From contig CBFHAJ010000025.1 in NCBI GenBank assembly GCA_965653495.1, positions 1 through 30,201 of the forward strand: DNA of 30,201 nucleotides, read 5' to 3'. Below the pieces are notes generated by a model, which was not told the DNA's origin, did not search any database, and saw only the letters and a program-made list of their open reading frames with translations. Source of the DNA: AG41 sp965653495 (GTDB taxonomy: Bacteria > Gemmatimonadota > Gemmatimonadetes > Gemmatimonadales > GWC2-71-9). The position numbers were made by a program, and so were the translations under genes. Shown in pieces: positions 22,437 to 30,201 of the stretch; the stretch's first letter is position 1; each line of letters opens with the position of its first letter.

Positions 22437-23119
22437 GCGATCGCCTGGGCGAAGCCACGGAACAGCGCTCCCTCCATGTCGTCCTCCGGATGCCATTGAA
22501 CGGCCAGGGTCCACGGCGCGCCACGCTCTTTGCGCTCCGCGCCTTCGATGACGCCGTCGTCCGCCCAGGCGGTCGCGCGCAGCGGCGCGGCCAGGTCGCG
22601 GATCGCCTGATGGTGGCGAGTGTTGACGGTCGTCGCGGTGGTGCCGAGCGTGCGATGCATCAGCGTGTTCGGCTCGATCCGTACGCCGTGACGTGTGCCC
22701 GGATCGGCATGATCCACGGGCCCGGCGCGCTCGCTCGCGAGGTCCTGATACAACGTGCCTCCCAACGCGACGTTCACGATCTGGATGCCGCGACAGATCG
22801 CGAGCACCGGGAGCCCGCGCCGTTCCGCACCCGCGAGCAGCGCCAGCTCCACCACGTCCCGCGCCGCATCCGTCTCCTCCAGCTTGGGGTGGGGCGTGGC
22901 GCCATAGCGGGCTGGCTCGACGTCCTCGCCGCCGGTGAGCAGCAGGCCCTGGACGCGGTCGAGCGTGGCGCACGCCGCGTCGGGATCCAGGACCGGCGGA
23001 ATCAGCAGGGGCACGAGTCCGGCCTGCATCAGGGCGCGCACGTAGGCGATGTTCAGCGCGACGCGCTCGCGCCCCGCGTCGGTCCGGCGCGTGGTGCTCA
23101 CGCCGACGATCTTGCTCAT
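22433..23119 (-). CDS. Class I glutamine amidotransferase, PuuD-like (peptidase C26)
   Basis: The 228-residue hydrolase resembles gamma-glutamyl-gamma-aminobutyrate hydrolases. Landmarks: IVGVSTTRR at the N-terminus, LLLTGGEDVEPARYG (59-73) as the family signature, the nucleophile Cys109 in LAICRGIQ, GGTLYQDL (120-127), and His210/Glu212 in VQWHPED. The family hydrolyses gamma-glutamyl amides, as in putrescine breakdown, but no other puu genes are nearby and related enzymes act on other gamma-glutamyl compounds. The ATG at 23119 overlaps the stop of the upstream lipoprotein gene (ATGA). Confidence 0.9.
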   Translation of the reverse strand: MSKIVGVSTTRRTDAGRERVALNIAYVRALMQAGLVPLLIPPVLDPDAACATLDRVQGLLLTGGEDVEPARYGATPHPKLEETDAARDVVELALLAGAERRGLPVLAICRGIQIVNVALGGTLYQDLASERAGPVDHADPGTRHGVRIEPNTLMHRTLGTTATTVNTRHHQAIRDLAAPLRATAWADDGVIEGAERKERGAPWTLAVQWHPEDDMEGALFRGFAQAIA

Positions 23120-23646
23120 GGCGTGGTCGGCGGTGCAGCGGTGCCGAGCAGCGGGCAGCGAGGGTTGGACACGCTCGGCCAATCGACGCGCACGCCATAG
23201 AGGGGAATGGTCTTGTCGCCGCCCGTCACAGTGCCGATGTGCGGGTACGACTTGGGCGGCCGCTGGCCCTCGTAGAGCAGCACCCCCTGGGCGCGCTGGG
23301 TCGAGTCATCCACGACGAGCAGCGCGTACACGGTCGTGTCGGTCGGATAGGGCGGGAAGTTCGCGCCCTGGTACGTCATCGCCAGCTGCGGCCCGCTGTT
23401 GTTGATGCTCACCGCACTCTGCTGGACGGTTCCCCCCACGACGCGGGCCGGGAGGCTCGCGGGCAGGCCGCGCGGCGCTTCCGTCAGCACGAAGGGCGCG
23501 AGGGTCAGCTGATTCTGGATGAGCGACGGTCCGATGAACTGCGCCATGCCACAGGTGGGGGAGTGCGAGCCGTCGCGACCGCCGCAGGCCGCGACCAGCG
23601 TCGCGCCGAGCAGCAGAGCCGGACGCAGGATACCGGGCCCTCTCAC
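23116..23646 (-). CDS. Putative lipoprotein of unknown function
   Basis: The 176-residue product starts GTG at 23646, giving a short signal peptide with hydrophobic core (PALLLGATLVAAC). Its lipobox LVAAC should give a lipidated Cys about residue 20, followed by a flexible GGRDGSHSP. The mature part is small and beta-rich with no family I recognise; VYALLVVDDSTQRAQGVLLYEG is a notable strand-turn-strand. It has two further Cys residues. The start overlaps the TGA of the preceding gene (GTGA) and its stop overlaps the amidotransferase start. Given the TonB receptor upstream, an accessory envelope role is possible. Confidence 0.75.
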   Translation of the reverse strand: MRGPGILRPALLLGATLVAACGGRDGSHSPTCGMAQFIGPSLIQNQLTLAPFVLTEAPRGLPASLPARVVGGTVQQSAVSINNSGPQLAMTYQGANFPPYPTDTTVYALLVVDDSTQRAQGVLLYEGQRPPKSYPHIGTVTGGDKTIPLYGVRVDWPSVSNPRCPLLGTAAPPTTP

Positions 23647-24095
23647 CGCGCGGTCACCACTTCGAGCACAGTGGGCGGATCGGGCGCGTCGCCGGGCACG
23701 CGCCGGAGCTCGAGACTGTCCGCGTCGGGGACGAACGAAGTGCCGAGCCGCAGCGTATCGCCCACGAGCCAAGCGGCCGTCCGCGCTTGCGTGGACACGG
23801 GACGATCGAAGTCCGCGGACAGGATCCAGCGGCCGCTGCCGCCCAGCGGCCCCCCGCTCAGCCTGGAGCGCTCGGGCTGACCCAGGTACCGCCGGTAGAG
23901 CGATCCGGTGAACCAGCCCCCCGTGTGGGACTGGAGCGAGAGGCGAATGTAGACCGTGGAGTCGCGCGGAACCGCGCGGGTGGCGGCGCTGGACCCGGAC
24001 CGGAAGACCCGGCTGAGCGCCCAGGTGCCGTCGAGCGCCGACCCTTGCGCCGCCAGCAGGACGACGGTGGCGACGGCGCCGTAGGGGCGAATCAT
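23643..24095 (-). CDS. Secreted hypothetical protein
   Basis: The 150-residue product has an N-terminal signal peptide (about residues 1-20, RPYGAVATVVLLAAQGSA) and a mature part that looks like a small beta-sandwich or barrel: repeated strand patterns such as STVYIRLSLQSHTGGWFTGSLYRRY and GRWILSADFD. The family is not recognised. The start is ATG 24095, 10 bases after the TonB receptor stop; an in-frame TTG at 24104 is an alternative that would add three residues and leave a 1-base gap. It is the third gene of the six-gene operon. Confidence 0.72.
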   Translation of the reverse strand: MIRPYGAVATVVLLAAQGSALDGTWALSRVFRSGSSAATRAVPRDSTVYIRLSLQSHTGGWFTGSLYRRYLGQPERSRLSGGPLGGSGRWILSADFDRPVSTQARTAAWLVGDTLRLGTSFVPDADSLELRRVPGDAPDPPTVLEVVTAR

Positions 24096-24105
24096 GGCCC
24101 CCAAT

Positions 24106-26286
24106 CTAATACGTCCAGGTCAGGACCACCGTCGCCGTGCGCACCGGCTCGAGCGTGCCCGGCGTGAAGCTGTAGATGTAGTTCAGGGCGTTCGCAACTT
24201 GCAGCCGTGCCGACCAGGCGTTGCGCCGCCAACCGGCTCGCAGATCGAGCACCTTGGCCGCGACGCGGGGGTCGTCCGCCCAGCTGAGGCCCAGCTCGAT
24301 GCGCTCGATACGGCTCACATAACGAAAGTCGCCGCCTACGCTGAACGGGCCGAATGCGTAGTCGGTCGCCAGCGTGACGAGGTGCTTGGGACGGAACGCC
24401 AGCACGGCGCCACTGCCGAGGTCACGGGCGTCGAGAAACGTGTAGGCGATGGAGGTCTGGAGCGCCGGCGTGAGTGGGCGCGCCGTCAGGGTCACGTCGC
24501 AGCCGCGCAACCGGGCCCGCAACACGTTCTGGAACTGAATGTGGGGGACGCCAGCCGACTGGAAGAACGTCGGCTCGATCAACTGCCGCGCCTCGGTCCA
24601 GAAGGCAGCGGCGTCGAGCCGGACGTCGGGCCCCAGGGTCACGGCGTCGCCCAGCTCGAATGCCAAGGCCGTCTCCGGCATGAGAAGACTGGGATTGGGG
24701 ATCACCTGGATGCCGAACGCCACCGTCCGGACGAACCGCTCTGCCAGCGATGGCGCGCGAAACCCGTGTCCGATCGAGAATCGCCATGTCCCCACGCGCG
24801 TGGGCACCACGGCGCCGATGCGCGGGCTGAACTGGCCCGCGAGTGAGCTGCCCGTCAGGCCGATCTCGTCCAGGCGCGCCCCCGCCGACAGGCGCACCGA
24901 CCCGATCCGTCGCTCGCCCTCGCCATACGCCGACAGCTCGTTCTGCGCGTGCCCACCGAAGATGTCGCTGGTCACGTCGGCACGAGCGACTTCGATCCCG
25001 AGCGTGACGACCCGGTCGCTATCATCCTCCCCGCCGGGCCGCAGCGTGCCGCGCAGCTCGGCGCCGTAGCGATTGGCCACGCCCCAGTCCGCGGGCTTGG
25101 TGTCGGTGAAATGGGTGCGTACCCAGGATCCCCGCGCCTGCCACGAGAAATCCGCCGAATTCGTGCGATCGACGGTGAGGGCCGCGTAGCCCTTGTCCGA
25201 GCGGGTGTACGCGCCGCTGTTGTTGGTCCCGATCTTGAAGGGCTGGAACGCCAGCCCCTGGTCGTCGCATTGGCCCCGCTCGCACCAGGGCGGGCTGACC
25301 TCGTACTGGTGGCTGGTCCACGACCCGGACGCGACCACGCGGGTACCCGAGGTGGGATACCATTCGGCTTTCCCCACACCTTCCCACTGATTGCTGCGAT
25401 CCTGCTCGCGATACCCATCGGAGTGGCGGCCGCCCAGCGTCAGGCTGCCGCGCACCGCGGCCGTGCCATACGACCCCGTCACGTCGAGCCCGCCGAGGCC
25501 GCCCAGGTAGTCGCGGAACTTCCAGGCCGCGTCTGGGGGGTCGGCGTACGTGCCCCCCGTCGCGCGTATCCGGCTGTGGAGCCCGACCGGGATGTCGCGC
25601 GTGAGCAGGTTGACGACACCGCCGAACGCCGCGGACCCGTACAGCGACGAGCCCGCTCCTTTCACGACTTCGACCCGTTGCACCTCGTCCAGCGGCAGGA
25701 TGTCCCAATCAATACCCCCGCGGTCGGCTTCATTCGCGGGCACGCCGTCCACCAGCAGCAGCACCCGGGAGCCCAACCCCTCCACGAAGCCGCTCGAGCC
25801 GCGGATGTTGACTTGCCCGTTCAAGAACAGCACCCCGGGCGCCTTGTCCACGGCCTCGTCCACGGTGCTCACCGCTCGCCGCGCCAGGTCGCTGTCGCTC
25901 ACGAGCGCGACGCTGGTGGCCGACTGGTCGAGCAGCTGCGACCGCTTCGCCGCGGTGACGATCACGGGCTCGAGGGCGAGGCGACCAGGCCGGAGCGCGA
26001 CGTCGACGCGGACTGAATCGCCGGCGAGCACCGTCACGCTGTCCACGGAGTCGTGATAGCCCAACCGGGCAAAGCGGAGAACGGTCCGGCCCGGTGCGAG
26101 CCCGCTCAAGCGGTAATGCCCCGCCGCGTCCGACGTCGCGGCCAATCCGGTGGCAGTGATGCGCACGTCGGTGACGGGCACGCCGGAGGTGTCGGCGACG
26201 GTGCCGTAGACAACCCCCGGAGTTTGCGCCTGCCCGCGCCCGGCGAGCACCGCCGCGAGGATCGCGATCCATGCCGGGCGGGTCAC
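24106..26286 (-). CDS. TonB-dependent outer membrane receptor
   Basis: The 726-residue receptor takes up scarce ligands across the outer membrane. It has a signal peptide (IAILAAVLAGRGQA), a carboxypeptidase-like regulatory domain (about 25-105, GVVYGTVADTSGVPVTDVRI), a plug domain (about 115-225, with VDEAVDKAPGVLF, VNIRGSSGF, VLLLVDGVPANE, VEVVKGAGSSLYGSAAFGGVVN), and a barrel that ends in VVLTWTY with a terminal aromatic. The plug resembles colicin-I/BtuB-like receptors, but the ligand cannot be read from the sequence. The start is GTG 26286, which overlaps the stop of the upstream lipoprotein (GTGA); its expression could therefore depend on translation of that gene. Confidence 0.94.
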   Translation of the reverse strand: MTRPAWIAILAAVLAGRGQAQTPGVVYGTVADTSGVPVTDVRITATGLAATSDAAGHYRLSGLAPGRTVLRFARLGYHDSVDSVTVLAGDSVRVDVALRPGRLALEPVIVTAAKRSQLLDQSATSVALVSDSDLARRAVSTVDEAVDKAPGVLFLNGQVNIRGSSGFVEGLGSRVLLLVDGVPANEADRGGIDWDILPLDEVQRVEVVKGAGSSLYGSAAFGGVVNLLTRDIPVGLHSRIRATGGTYADPPDAAWKFRDYLGGLGGLDVTGSYGTAAVRGSLTLGGRHSDGYREQDRSNQWEGVGKAEWYPTSGTRVVASGSWTSHQYEVSPPWCERGQCDDQGLAFQPFKIGTNNSGAYTRSDKGYAALTVDRTNSADFSWQARGSWVRTHFTDTKPADWGVANRYGAELRGTLRPGGEDDSDRVVTLGIEVARADVTSDIFGGHAQNELSAYGEGERRIGSVRLSAGARLDEIGLTGSSLAGQFSPRIGAVVPTRVGTWRFSIGHGFRAPSLAERFVRTVAFGIQVIPNPSLLMPETALAFELGDAVTLGPDVRLDAAAFWTEARQLIEPTFFQSAGVPHIQFQNVLRARLRGCDVTLTARPLTPALQTSIAYTFLDARDLGSGAVLAFRPKHLVTLATDYAFGPFSVGGDFRYVSRIERIELGLSWADDPRVAAKVLDLRAGWRRNAWSARLQVANALNYIYSFTPGTLEPVRTATVVLTWTY

Positions 26287-26852
26287 GGGCACGGCGGGAA
26301 GTACGCGCACACGCGCTGCATGGTGGTGAAATCGATCACGAAGTCGATCGAGTCCGTGCCGCTGTCCTGCACGACGACGATGCCGGAGCCGGCCGCCGTG
26401 GTGTCGACGCCATCCCGGTAGAACCCCGCTACTCGGAGCGTCGTGTCCGCGCCGGCGAGGGTGAATGCCGTATCGACCCAAGCCGCGAGCACCCACTCGT
26501 AGTGCCCGCTGGGCAGGGACACCGTGTAGAACGCGGATGTCCGGTCGAGCGGCAGTGATTTGAGCGATTGCAGGGGCGGCTGAAAGTTGAAGAGATCGTT
26601 GCGACTCTGGGGGAACACGCTGTAGGCGATGATGTACACGGCGGCGGTACTTCCCGGGACCGCGCCGCGCAGCGTCACGGTTCCGCAAATCCCGACGAAT
26701 CCACCCTTGGGGCAAGTGGTGGGCGCCGCGATCGGCTGCAGCCCGTCGTTGCACGCGAGTGCGGCGACGGTGGCGAGCGCGGCTCGAGAAACGCCCCCCC
26801 CCCCCCCCCTCGGCTTGGGTGCAATGATCGGAGCGGGCGTGCGGGGCGTCAA
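26283..26852 (-). CDS. Putative lipoprotein with 16-G tract in its leader
   Basis: The 189-residue frame has a hydrophobic segment (RAALATVAALAC) that fits a signal peptide ending in a weak lipobox (ALAC), followed by a mature part with Cys residues, beta-rich and unrecognised; VSLPSGHYEWVLAAWV resembles a carbohydrate-binding-like or DUF4382-like strand pair. The only plausible start in frame is TTG 26852, with AGGGG a few bases upstream. Between this start and the hydrophobic core lies a run of 16 G (26809-26794), read as Arg-Gly-Gly-Gly-Gly-Gly. No ATG, GTG or TTG follows the run before the Cys, so translation must cross it. It overlaps the TonB receptor start. Confidence 0.68.
   Translation of the reverse strand: MTPRTPAPIIAPKPRGGGGGVSRAALATVAALACNDGLQPIAAPTTCPKGGFVGICGTVTLRGAVPGSTAAVYIIAYSVFPQSRNDLFNFQPPLQSLKSLPLDRTSAFYTVSLPSGHYEWVLAAWVDTAFTLAGADTTLRVAGFYRDGVDTTAAGSGIVVVQDSGTDSIDFVIDFTTMQRVCAYFPPCP
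26794..26809 (-). repeat. 16-nt poly-G (poly-C on plus strand) tract
   Basis: Sixteen consecutive C bases on the plus strand. On the coding strand the tract is in frame between the TTG start and the signal-peptide core of the lipoprotein. Such tracts are prone to slipped-strand length change. Its exact length in the assembly may also be unreliable. Confidence 0.9.
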
Positions 26853-26891
26853 CTTGACCCCTGTTTCAGCGGGGAATAACGTTGATTCGCG

Positions 26892-27056
26892 ATGCCGATC
26901 TACGAATATCACTGCACGGAATGCGACGCCCGCTTCAGCCGGCAGGAGGCGATCGCGGAGCACGGACGCACGCCGCCGGTGTGTCCCCAGTGCCAGTCAC
27001 GTGCCGTGGAGCAGCTGCTCTCCCCGTTTTTCGCCAAGACGGTCCGGAAAAGCTAG
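26892..27056 (+). CDS. FmdB-type small zinc-ribbon protein
   Basis: This 54-residue protein starts MPIYEYHCTECDARF, the classic opening of FmdB-family regulatory/zinc-ribbon proteins. Two pairs, CTEC and CPQC, bind one zinc. The family is common and widespread; a role in regulating amide/formamide genes is known only for the founding member, so the function here is open. It is short enough to be missed by many gene finders. It is divergent from the G-tract lipoprotein (40-base gap) and is followed after 5 bases by the PspA-like gene, so it likely heads the plus-strand operon. Confidence 0.88.
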   Translation: MPIYEYHCTECDARFSRQEAIAEHGRTPPVCPQCQSRAVEQLLSPFFAKTVRKS

Positions 27057-27061
27057 GGTCC

Positions 27062-27631
27062 GTGTTCGAGCGCCTGCGGGATGCCTTGCGCGCCGCGCTC
27101 GATTCGGCGACGCCACCGGGCGACTTGCGGGATCTGGCGCGCCAGATGCGTGAGGCCGTCGTGGAGGCCAAGGTCGCGGTCGCGGAGACGCGCGAGGCGA
27201 TGACGCGGACCGAGGGGGAGCTCGCCGCGGAGCGCCAGCGCCTCGCCGACGCGGAGCGGCGTGGACGGCTCGCGTCCGAGATCCAGGACGGGGAGACGGT
27301 GGCGGTGGCGGAGCGGTTCGCGGCGAAGCACCGCGAGCGGGTGGGCGTGCTCGACCGCAAGCTCGCGGCGCTGCGCGACGAGCTGGCGCTGTACGAGCGC
27401 GAGCTGGTCGACATGCAGGCTCAGCTGGGGCGCGCCGAGCACGATCGGCCGCTCACGGAAGCGGAGCGGTCGGCTGAGCGCGCGTGGCGTGACCTGCAGG
27501 CGGCGGGAGGCGCGCGTGCCGGCGCCGACCCGGCGGACGAGCTGCTCAAATCCCGGCTCGACCGCGCCGCCCGGGAAGCCGCCGCCGACCGGCAGTTGCA
27601 AGAGCTGAAAAAGAAAATGAAGCAGGACTAG
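27062..27631 (+). CDS. Coiled-coil protein, PspA/IM30-like
   Basis: The 189-residue protein is nearly all helix. It begins with a short amphipathic segment (FERLRDALRAALDSA), then LRDLARQMREAVVEAKVAVAETR, which matches the layout of PspA/Vipp1 helices, and continues with long heptad-rich stretches and a lysine-rich tail (LKKKMKQD). PspA proteins bind and remodel stressed inner membranes. The similarity here is in pattern and helix order rather than strong identity, so another coiled-coil family is possible. The start is GTG 27062, six bases after the FmdB stop, with AGGG upstream. Confidence 0.65.
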   Translation: MFERLRDALRAALDSATPPGDLRDLARQMREAVVEAKVAVAETREAMTRTEGELAAERQRLADAERRGRLASEIQDGETVAVAERFAAKHRERVGVLDRKLAALRDELALYERELVDMQAQLGRAEHDRPLTEAERSAERAWRDLQAAGGARAGADPADELLKSRLDRAAREAAADRQLQELKKKMKQD

Positions 27632-27633
27632 CC

Positions 27634-28112
27634 ATGAGCCTGATCCGCGACGTGCTGGCCTGGTTCCGCGACGCGTTTAGTTCGGGGCCACGCGCGGACG
27701 GGCGGCGCTCGGGAGGCAGCATGGACATCAAGCGCGACCGCATGGTGTTTCTCGGCTACGGCAAATACTGGCGCTCGGACGGCATCGTGGGGCTGATGCC
27801 GATCGAAGAGGAGCGCGGCCCCAAGCGGCGCACCAACGTGTTCGTGCAGGGGCGCCCCGACCCGATCGTCGCCTCGCGCACGGAGCAGAGCATCCTCGAG
27901 GACATGGGCGCGGCCGGCGCCGGCCTCCAGGCGCACGCCCTGCGCGAGGCGGTCACCGAGCTGCTCGGGGCGTTGCACAATCTACCGGACGGGCTGCGTC
28001 GCACGCTGCAGCAGGAGCACCACCTCGACCTCGAGCAATGGGAGCAGCGCTTGGGAGAGATCCTGCGCGCGCCTCAGCCGGCCGACCCCACCGAGCAGAA
28101 CGAGCTGTTCGA

Positions 28113-28116
<4 letters not shown>
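27634..28116 (+). CDS. Hypothetical protein with RemA-like segment
   Basis: The 160-residue protein has an N-terminal amphipathic helix (SLIRDVLAWFRDAFSSG), then a central segment (about residues 35-92) that runs RMVFLGYGKYWRSDGIVGLM and later VFVQGRPDPIVASRTEQSIL. The order of strand, Gly-Tyr/Phe-Gly turn, strand, GR turn, strand resembles the RemA/DUF370 fold (IGFGN, YGRRT), with a shortened helix between. The C-terminus is helical and acidic. I am not certain of the homology; the gene otherwise has no family I can name. It starts ATG two bases after the coiled-coil gene, and the POT transporter start overlaps its stop (GTGA), so all are likely co-expressed. Confidence 0.65.
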
Positions 28117-29405
<1,289 letters not shown>

Positions 29406-29462
29406 TGTACGGGCGGGCGGTGTGGGGCACGATCTGGAGCGGTATTGAGGCAGCTGTGTGAG

Positions 29463-30200
29463 TTAGTTGAGCCGGGTCGTCCGCCACAGCAGGATGCCCG
29501 TTCCCAAGAGCAGTGCCACCATCGCGGCGGTGAGTCCCGCCACCCAGCCCCATTGGATCGCCAGCGTGGGGACACGGGCGATCGCACCGAACGCGATGAA
29601 CACAGCCGTGGCGCCGGCGACGAGCGTCCAGTCGAGCCAGCCGCGGCGCCCGGATGACGTGCCGGTGCTCTCGCCGGCCAGTGCCGCCCTCACGTACGCG
29701 GGGTCGACGCCGTAGCGCTCGCCTTCGCGCGCCGCCGCTTCGCGCCAGCGTTGGTGCTCCGAACCGGTCGCGGACGCCAGCGCGATCGCCGCGGCGCCCA
29801 GCGCCATCAGTAATGACCCGCTGATCACCTGGCCATAGGTCGCGCCCGCGCCGCCGCGCAGCTCGCCGAACACGAGCAGGCCCCACACGAGTCCCCACAG
29901 CTGGTTCGTGTTCGAGAGGGGAATGCCGCGGCTGATCCCGATGTACTTCGCGGCATATTGCTGGAACAGGTCACCCACCACCCACACGAAGCCGCCGAGC
30001 AACAGCCAGAACAGCACGTCGCGCGCGCGCACGAGCTCGGCCACGAGGGCCGACACGCCACCCCGATCGACCAGCGCGAGCGCCGTCATCATGCCGAGCT
30101 CGCCGACGGTGAAGAACGTGACGAACGCGAGCGGGTTCATTCCGGTGAGGTACGCCTTGCGGTACGGGATGTACATCGTGCCCCACAGCGCGCCGGCGGC
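29463..30200 (-). CDS. DMT/GRP-type sugar transporter, 5' truncated
   Basis: The frame is open to the right edge, reading AAGALWGTMYIPYRKAYLTG, so the start lies outside; the first in-window ATG (30174-30176) is internal. About 246 residues are visible with seven or so TM helices. The WGTMYIPYRKAY segment and GISRGIPLSNTNQLWGLVWG match the glucose/ribose porter (GlcU/RbsU, TMEM144-like) branch of the drug/metabolite transporter superfamily, where repeated helices form two halves. A polar loop (about 90 bases of Glu/Arg/Ser-rich sequence around 29640-29760) separates the last helix pairs. The substrate is probably a sugar, but this branch is poorly tested. It converges with the POT gene, with a 57-base gap that holds no clear terminator. 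Confidence 0.82.
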   Translation of the reverse strand, partial: AAGALWGTMYIPYRKAYLTGMNPLAFVTFFTVGELGMMTALALVDRGGVSALVAELVRARDVLFWLLLGGFVWVVGDLFQQYAAKYIGISRGIPLSNTNQLWGLVWGLLVFGELRGGAGATYGQVISGSLLMALGAAAIALASATGSEHQRWREAAAREGERYGVDPAYVRAALAGESTGTSSGRRGWLDWTLVAGATAVFIAFGAIARVPTLAIQWGWVAGLTAAMVALLLGTGILLWRTTRLN

Positions 30201-30201
30201 G

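Noticed and set aside
24949..26016. 355-codon plus-strand frame inside the TonB receptor
   Set aside because: Antisense to the plug and barrel, which have strong motifs; no motif in the opposite frame.
29406..29462. Possible terminator between the POT and DMT genes
   Set aside because: No stem followed by a T run could be found on either strand.

Overview
The window is about 30 kb of GC-rich, tightly packed bacterial chromosome. Signal peptides, lipoproteins and a TonB-dependent receptor show a diderm cell. The gene content (M20 dipeptidase, Pkn2-type kinase, penicillin acylase, a PDH operon with lipoate genes, POT transporter) and the many GTG/TTG starts fit Gemmatimonadota or a similar soil/sediment lineage. 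That assignment is an inference from style and content; no rRNA or other marker is present. There are no tRNAs, CRISPR arrays, transposases or phage genes.

Layout. (1) 1-3541, plus strand: the 3' part of an M20 dipeptidase, a membrane-anchored hypothetical protein, and a Ser/Thr kinase with a zinc-ribbon and transmembrane tail. (2) 3542-13218, minus strand: one compact operon read lipA, pdhA, pdhB, pdhC, lpd, a 4-TM protein, lipB, penicillin acylase, sulfite-oxidase-like protein. It joins the pyruvate dehydrogenase complex to both enzymes of lipoyl-cofactor synthesis. (3) 13292-15446, minus: a zinc-ribbon membrane protein and a ThiO-type oxidase; then a tiny plus-strand membrane protein (15525-15743). 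(4) 15740-21300, minus: hybrid sensor kinase, GT4 glycosyltransferase, a GT2 glycosyltransferase fused to a DUF3108-like domain, and a deoxyhypusine-synthase-like protein. (5) 21299-22006, plus: an unrecognised protein whose start codon overlaps that of the divergent sensor kinase. (6) 22014-26852, minus: six closely packed genes, namely lipoprotein, TonB receptor, secreted protein, lipoprotein, class I glutamine amidotransferase and SCP2-like protein. (7) 26892-29405, plus: FmdB zinc ribbon, PspA-like coiled coil, RemA-like protein and POT transporter. (8) 29463-end, minus: a DMT/GRP-type sugar transporter, cut by the window edge.

The strongest leads are as follows. A 16-nt G tract lies between the start codon and the signal-peptide core of the lipoprotein upstream of the TonB receptor, which is a candidate phase-variation switch. 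A GT2-DUF3108 fusion keeps what looks like a buried signal peptide. A perfect 20-bp inverted repeat brackets the E3-binding domain in pdhC. A palindrome and hairpin lie in front of the lipA-pdh operon. Most junctions inside operons are ATGA or GTGA overlaps, which suggests translational coupling throughout.
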